From contig CAMXUZ010000267.1 of assembly GCA_947251855.1 (NCBI GenBank), positions 1-17,856 of the forward strand: a DNA stretch of 17,856 bases, written 5' to 3'. The stretch's first letter is position 1; the number at the start of each line of letters is the position of its first letter. The notes under the pieces were generated by a model. The model ran no database searches. It was not told the origin of the DNA and saw only the letters and a program-made list of their open reading frames with translations. A program made the translations under genes and the position numbers. Source of the stretch: an uncultured Ruaniaceae bacterium. GTDB taxonomy: Bacteria; Actinomycetota; Actinomycetes; Actinomycetales; Beutenbergiaceae. Shown here piece after piece: positions 14,357 to 17,856 of the stretch.

Positions 14357-14385
14357 ACCATAATAAAGAAATCGTTGACTTGCAA
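14357..14385 (-). promoter_or_regulatory. Possible promoter of the RiPP operon
   Basis: On the minus strand TTGCAA (14380-14385) is separated by exactly 17 bases from TATGGT (14357-14362). Transcription would start near 14350, leaving a leader of about 115 bases before the first precursor gene. No regulator gene is present in the cluster, so control, if any, is from elsewhere. Confidence 0.35.
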
Positions 14386-14841
14386 TCCTCTAACTGCTGA
14401 TCAGGCTATTTGTGCGCGTCCCCTCCGCTGCTTAGAGCATCCGCATGCAGTACACGCGATCACGGTTTTCTCGGTGCAGGATGCGGGAGCATGCCCCCAC
14501 TTTGGCGCATGGTGGAGGTTCGAAGAGACCACCTTGCACCCTCCCGTGTCCAGGATCATTCATTCGCGTGACACAGCAGGCGCCGACCGTGGTCGAGTAA
14601 GCCCAACGCACCTCCACGTGCTCCTACCTGGCCGTTCTGAGATCGCCTGAGACTACCCTCTCTCCACACGCGTTCGCTCCCTGCAGGGTCTTCTTCGGCC
14701 CTCGGACAAACGCGCTAGCCCCAACGGCCCGTCTATGAGAGTTCGAGCACGTCGCCTGCGGCCGGGCCCAGCCGAGGTTCCCGCTCACTCCACCCGCCGG
14801 TTAGAGGGGCCGTGCAACGCCGCAGATTCTGCCCCTGTCGG
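14386..14841. other. Gene-free junction between the RiPP cluster and the mevalonate operon
   Basis: About 450 bases without a convincing gene on either strand. Open frames exist (for example a 102-codon plus-strand frame from 14342 and a 61-codon minus-strand frame at 14432-14617) but have no ribosome-binding sites and no recognisable motifs. Near the right end, gaggggc-like and gcccct arms (14805-14810 with 14831-14836) make only a 6-bp stem with a 20-base loop, a weak candidate terminator for mvaS. No tRNA, attachment site or insertion-sequence end was recognised. It may be a scar left when the cluster was inserted. Confidence 0.5.
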
Positions 14842-15999
14842 CTAGTTCCCGGTACGCTGGTAGAACCGCGCGCGGTCCTTGATGCCGGCGAACCGGAACG
14901 GCGCCTTCGTCACGCGCGGGGTCTCCACGTCCTGCAGGCTGGAGAGGGTCTTGCTGTGGAGTTCGCGGTAGGTGTCGACGTCGAGGGGCACCCGGGCCTC
15001 GATCATCGCTTCGGTGCGCTCGCGCCGGCCGTTTCCGTTGTAGCCCGCTTGCACGATTCCGGTGAACAGTTCGCTCACCAATCCCGAGCCGTAACTGAAC
15101 ATCCCGATGCGGGAGCCGGCGAGGTCGTCCTCGTGATCGAGCAGGGAGGCGAGGGAGGCATACAGCGAGGCGGTGTAGGTGTTCCCGAGCCGGCGGTTAT
15201 AGATCGACCCGGTTTTCAGTCCGCCCTCGCCGAGGTCGGCGCCCGCGTGGCGGGCGAGGTGTTGGTGGGCTTTCATCGCCATCTTGGTGAATGGCTGGTG
15301 GTACACCACCCGCGACAGCGACTCCGCGCCCGGGCCGCCGCGTCCGGCGAGGTCATCCCACGCCCCGGCGACGGCGTCGAGGTAGGCCCGTACCGATAGT
15401 CGCCCGTCGACGACGGCGGTCGTCGAATCGTTGGGCCGCCAGAAGTCGTCCACGTCATCGGTGTACACCCCGGAGGCCGGTTCGATCTCCACGAGCGCGG
15501 GATCCGCGGAGATGAGCATCGCCACGGCGCCGGCCCCCTGGGTGGGTTCACCCGGTGAGCCGAGTTCGTAGCGGGCGACGTCGGAGGAGATGATGAGCAC
15601 GCGCTCGCTGGGATTGCGCGCGACGATGCCCAGGGCCGCCTGGAGTGCGGCGGTACCGGCGTAACACGCCTGCTTGAACTCAGCGACCCGCACGCTGGAG
15701 GGCAGGTCGAGCAGTTCGTGCACCCACACGCCGGCCGCCTTGGATTGGTCGAGGCCGGTTTCGGTGGCGAACAGCAGGGTGCGGATCCCCTCGGTGCCAT
15801 GGCGAGCAATGATCGGCTGCGCGGCGCTCGCCCCCATCGTCACGACGTCTTCGTCCGGGGCGGGCATGCTGATCTCGTCCTGGCCCAGACCGATGTGATA
15901 CTTGTTCGGGTCGATCCCCTGGAACTCGGCCAGGGCGGTGAGGCCCAGCACGTGGTGCGTCGTGCTGAGTTCGAGGTCGTGGATTCCGATCGCTGTCAT
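14842..15999 (-). CDS. mvaS: Hydroxymethylglutaryl-CoA synthase
   Basis: Cytoplasmic enzyme (385 residues) of the mevalonate pathway: acetyl-CoA plus acetoacetyl-CoA gives HMG-CoA. Catalytic residues are readable: Glu80 in FATETGLDQSKA, nucleophile Cys112 in EFKQACYAGT, and His234 in VVYHQPFTKMA; GSGLVSELFTG near the C-terminus is also typical. Length is normal for bacterial MvaS. The start chosen is the ATG at 15999, which overlaps the TGA of mvaA as ATGA; 31 extra in-frame codons upstream lie inside mvaA and are non-conserved. It is the last gene of a fni-mvaA-mvaS run and supplies the substrate of the reductase. Confidence 0.96.
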   Translation of the reverse strand: MTAIGIHDLELSTTHHVLGLTALAEFQGIDPNKYHIGLGQDEISMPAPDEDVVTMGASAAQPIIARHGTEGIRTLLFATETGLDQSKAAGVWVHELLDLPSSVRVAEFKQACYAGTAALQAALGIVARNPSERVLIISSDVARYELGSPGEPTQGAGAVAMLISADPALVEIEPASGVYTDDVDDFWRPNDSTTAVVDGRLSVRAYLDAVAGAWDDLAGRGGPGAESLSRVVYHQPFTKMAMKAHQHLARHAGADLGEGGLKTGSIYNRRLGNTYTASLYASLASLLDHEDDLAGSRIGMFSYGSGLVSELFTGIVQAGYNGNGRRERTEAMIEARVPLDVDTYRELHSKTLSSLQDVETPRVTKAPFRFAGIKDRARFYQRTGN

Positions 16000-17051
16000 G
16001 AACGAGGTGCTTCTTTCCGTTCTAGGCGCAGGTGCGCCTGCATAAGCTCGCCCGGGTTGGTTTGGGCCGCGAGCAATGACAACTCTCCACACAGTACGGC
16101 GCCAGCCATAAGCGCGGCGAGCTTGCGCGAGTTCTCACCCGCGGGGCGATCCTGCCTCAGGTTCATCCGTTCCATGGCGTAATCAACATGCGACAGGTGC
16201 TTTCCATTCCCGACGGTACCAACTATGAGGTGAGGAAGTGTGCAGGAAAAGTAAAGGCCGTCTTCACGATTCTCCGCATAGGTGATTCCTTGGGAGCCCT
16301 CGACGATGTTCGCGGCGTCCTGCCCCGTGGCGAGGTAGAAGGCGAGGAGCATGTTCGCGTAGTGGGCGTTCGCCGAGCGCAGCGCACCGGCGATCGTGGA
16401 GCCCACGAGGTTCTTCTGGATCACGAGATCGCTGATTTTCTGCGCCGAGGAGCGCAACCATTTGCTCACGATCTCGTGCGGGATGAGGATGTCTGCGACG
16501 GTGTTGCGCCCCCGCCCGAGGATCCCGTTGACGGCAGTCGCCTTCTTGTCGGAGCAGAAGTTGCCCGAGATCGATCCGTACCCGAGCCCGGCGTTCCACG
16601 AGAGGATCTCGCTCATGAGGGCGTCTGAGGCGTTCGTCACCATGTTGTGCCCGGAGGCGTCCCCGGTCGTGAACGCGAACCGCACGTAGAGGAGGTTGCC
16701 GACGATCTCCGGGTGCGCCTCGAGGAGCTTGGCGTACTTGCTCCCGGCTTCGACGACGGCGGCGAGATCGTCGAACCGCCGGGCGATCTGCCCGGCAGCG
16801 GCGTAGGCGTCGGCGGCGCTCTCGGCGGTGAACAGCACCGAGCGACTCATCCGTTCGTCGACGACCGTCGCCCGGATTCCCCCCTCCACCATCCGCGAGA
16901 TCCGCGCCCCGCGCCCGACGGAGGGCCACAGCGGGGTCTCGTACGTGGCGAGCGGAACCTCGAATTCGCCGTCCGCGGCGTTGCCCGACATCCGGATCGG
17001 GCCCACCCATCGGGTGGGGATTTCTGTGCTGGGCGGGGTGGTGTTCGTCAT
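15996..17051 (-). CDS. mvaA: Hydroxymethylglutaryl-CoA reductase
   Basis: Reduces HMG-CoA to mevalonate with NAD(P)H (351 residues). The sequence follows the actinobacterial HMG-CoA reductase known from Streptomyces mevalonate clusters: RWVGPIRMSGNA, PLWPSVGRGARISR, FTTGDASGHNMVT (~127-139), SDKKATAVNGILGRG with the catalytic Lys, GQDAANIVEGSQG, GTVGNGK and LSLLAAQTNPGELMQAH near the end. ATG at 17051 with AAGGA four bases upstream is preferred; an in-frame GTG at 17069 overlapping the fni stop would add six residues. Coupled to mvaS by a 4-base overlap. Confidence 0.95.
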   Translation of the reverse strand: MTNTTPPSTEIPTRWVGPIRMSGNAADGEFEVPLATYETPLWPSVGRGARISRMVEGGIRATVVDERMSRSVLFTAESAADAYAAAGQIARRFDDLAAVVEAGSKYAKLLEAHPEIVGNLLYVRFAFTTGDASGHNMVTNASDALMSEILSWNAGLGYGSISGNFCSDKKATAVNGILGRGRNTVADILIPHEIVSKWLRSSAQKISDLVIQKNLVGSTIAGALRSANAHYANMLLAFYLATGQDAANIVEGSQGITYAENREDGLYFSCTLPHLIVGTVGNGKHLSHVDYAMERMNLRQDRPAGENSRKLAALMAGAVLCGELSLLAAQTNPGELMQAHLRLERKEAPRS

Positions 17052-17065
17052 AGGTTCCTTGTCGG

Positions 17066-17856
17066 TCACGCGCGCCGGGAACGGTTGCTCAACGCGGCGA
17101 GGTCGATGTTACGCACCCGGCAGAATTCGGCCAAACCGCCGCGCACGATGAGGTCGGTGCGCTGGAGGTCGGCAGGGGTGCGGGCGCCGAGCAGGGCGAA
17201 GATTCCCCGCAGCTGTTCCTCCCACGCCCGCACGAGCCGAACGACCCCGTCCGGGCCGCCGTCACGGACCGCTTTGAGGAACGTGCCCGCCACGCCCACG
17301 GCGCGTGCTCCGGCCGCTAGCGCTTTGACGACGTCGTACGGGTTACGCACCCCGCCGGAGGCGAGCAGCGTGGGGGCTCCGTCCGGGGCGTCGAGCAGGC
17401 AGGCGAGGGCGGAGTGGCCGAAGCCGGTGAGGATCGAATAATCGATGAGCTCTTCCGGGGCGCGGCGGGTGTTCTCGATGCTGAGGAAGTCGGTGCCGCC
17501 CCGACCGGAGACGTCGGCGAATTGCACTCCCAGGTCGCTCAAGGTGCGCAGGGTGCGCCGGGAGAGGCCGAACCCGACCTCTTTGGCGATGACCGGCACG
17601 GGCGACGCCTCCACGACCTCCTCCACGAGGCGGGGCCATTCGGAGAAGTTCGTTCCGCCCTCGGGCATCGCGATCTCTTGGACCGCGTTGATGTGCAGTT
17701 GCAGCGCGTCGGCCTGCAGGAGGTCGACGGCGCGGCGGGCGCCGTCCCCGGAGCGGCCGGCGCCGATGTTCGCCATGACGAACCCGTCCGGGTTCTCCTC
17801 ACGGATGACGGTGAAACCGGCGGCGGTGCTCGGGTCGTCGAGGGCGACCGAGGTGG
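17066..17856 (-). CDS. fni: Type 2 isopentenyl-diphosphate isomerase (partial, 5' end off the right edge)
   Basis: FMN-dependent isomerase interconverting IPP and DMAPP. The visible ~263 residues are the C-terminal part; the frame stays open to the right edge, reading SVALDDPSTAAGFTVIREEN before MANIGAG, so the internal Met at 17776 is not the start. Motifs: QLHINAVQE, IAKEVGFG, DVSGRGGTDF and SGGVRNPYDVVKALAAGA (phosphate/FMN binding). Position next to mvaA and mvaS matches the mevalonate clusters of actinobacteria, in which the kinases and decarboxylase lie upstream, so these are expected beyond the right edge. Confidence 0.93.
   Translation of the reverse strand, partial: TSVALDDPSTAAGFTVIREENPDGFVMANIGAGRSGDGARRAVDLLQADALQLHINAVQEIAMPEGGTNFSEWPRLVEEVVEASPVPVIAKEVGFGLSRRTLRTLSDLGVQFADVSGRGGTDFLSIENTRRAPEELIDYSILTGFGHSALACLLDAPDGAPTLLASGGVRNPYDVVKALAAGARAVGVAGTFLKAVRDGGPDGVVRLVRAWEEQLRGIFALLGARTPADLQRTDLIVRGGLAEFCRVRNIDLAALSNRSRRA

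Noticed and set aside
14342..14650. Plus-strand 102-codon open frame in the gene-free junction
   Set aside because: It begins at a TTG without a ribosome-binding site and its translation shows no motif; the coding pattern is not convincing.

Overview
The window looks like the chromosome of a high-GC Gram-positive actinobacterium. Its mevalonate-pathway genes are of the actinobacterial type and in the fni-mvaA-mvaS order I recall from Streptomyces clusters. The flanking genes are clearly GC-rich and GTG/TTG starts are common. I cannot name the genus. No tRNA, rRNA, CRISPR array, transposase or integrase is visible.

Left flank (1-2649). A minus-strand oligopeptide/nickel-type ABC uptake operon (substrate-binding lipoprotein, then the first codons of a DppB/OppB-like permease that runs off the left edge) is divergent from a plus-strand short-chain dehydrogenase. 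The dehydrogenase converges on the central island, with hairpins at the junction. Right flank (14842-17856). Three minus-strand genes form the end of a mevalonate operon: type 2 isopentenyl-diphosphate isomerase (cut by the right edge), HMG-CoA reductase and HMG-CoA synthase.

Centre (2812-14234). A single minus-strand gene cluster of visibly lower GC encodes a ribosomally made, post-translationally modified peptide (RiPP) of the linear azole-containing type with dehydrated residues, most like goadsporin. In order of transcription it holds three precursor peptides of 58, 59 and 58 residues, all too short for ordinary gene finders. Next come a PqqD-like/M50 membrane metalloprotease, a LanB-type glutamylation protein, a LanB-type elimination protein, a YcaO cyclodehydratase and a short ThiF-like zinc-tetrad partner. 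A fusion of leader-binding domain, ThiF-like domain and SagB-type dehydrogenase follows, then an ABC ATPase and permease. Genes overlap or lie within a few bases of one another from the protease to the permease.

How it should work (inference from families): leaders carrying a shared IDL(F/N)A motif are bound by leader-recognition domains. YcaO plus the ThiF-like partner cyclise Cys/Ser/Thr to azolines, and the SagB-type enzyme oxidises them to azoles. The two LanB halves turn other Ser/Thr into dehydroamino acids. The M50 protease may remove the leader, and the ABC pair exports the product or gives immunity. Only one SpaB_C-like protein is present and there is no separate pyridine synthase, which argues for a linear product rather than a thiopeptide. 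The most interesting point is that one machinery apparently serves two kinds of core: two homologous goadsporin-like ones and one built of three T-(A/V)-G-C-F-G repeats.
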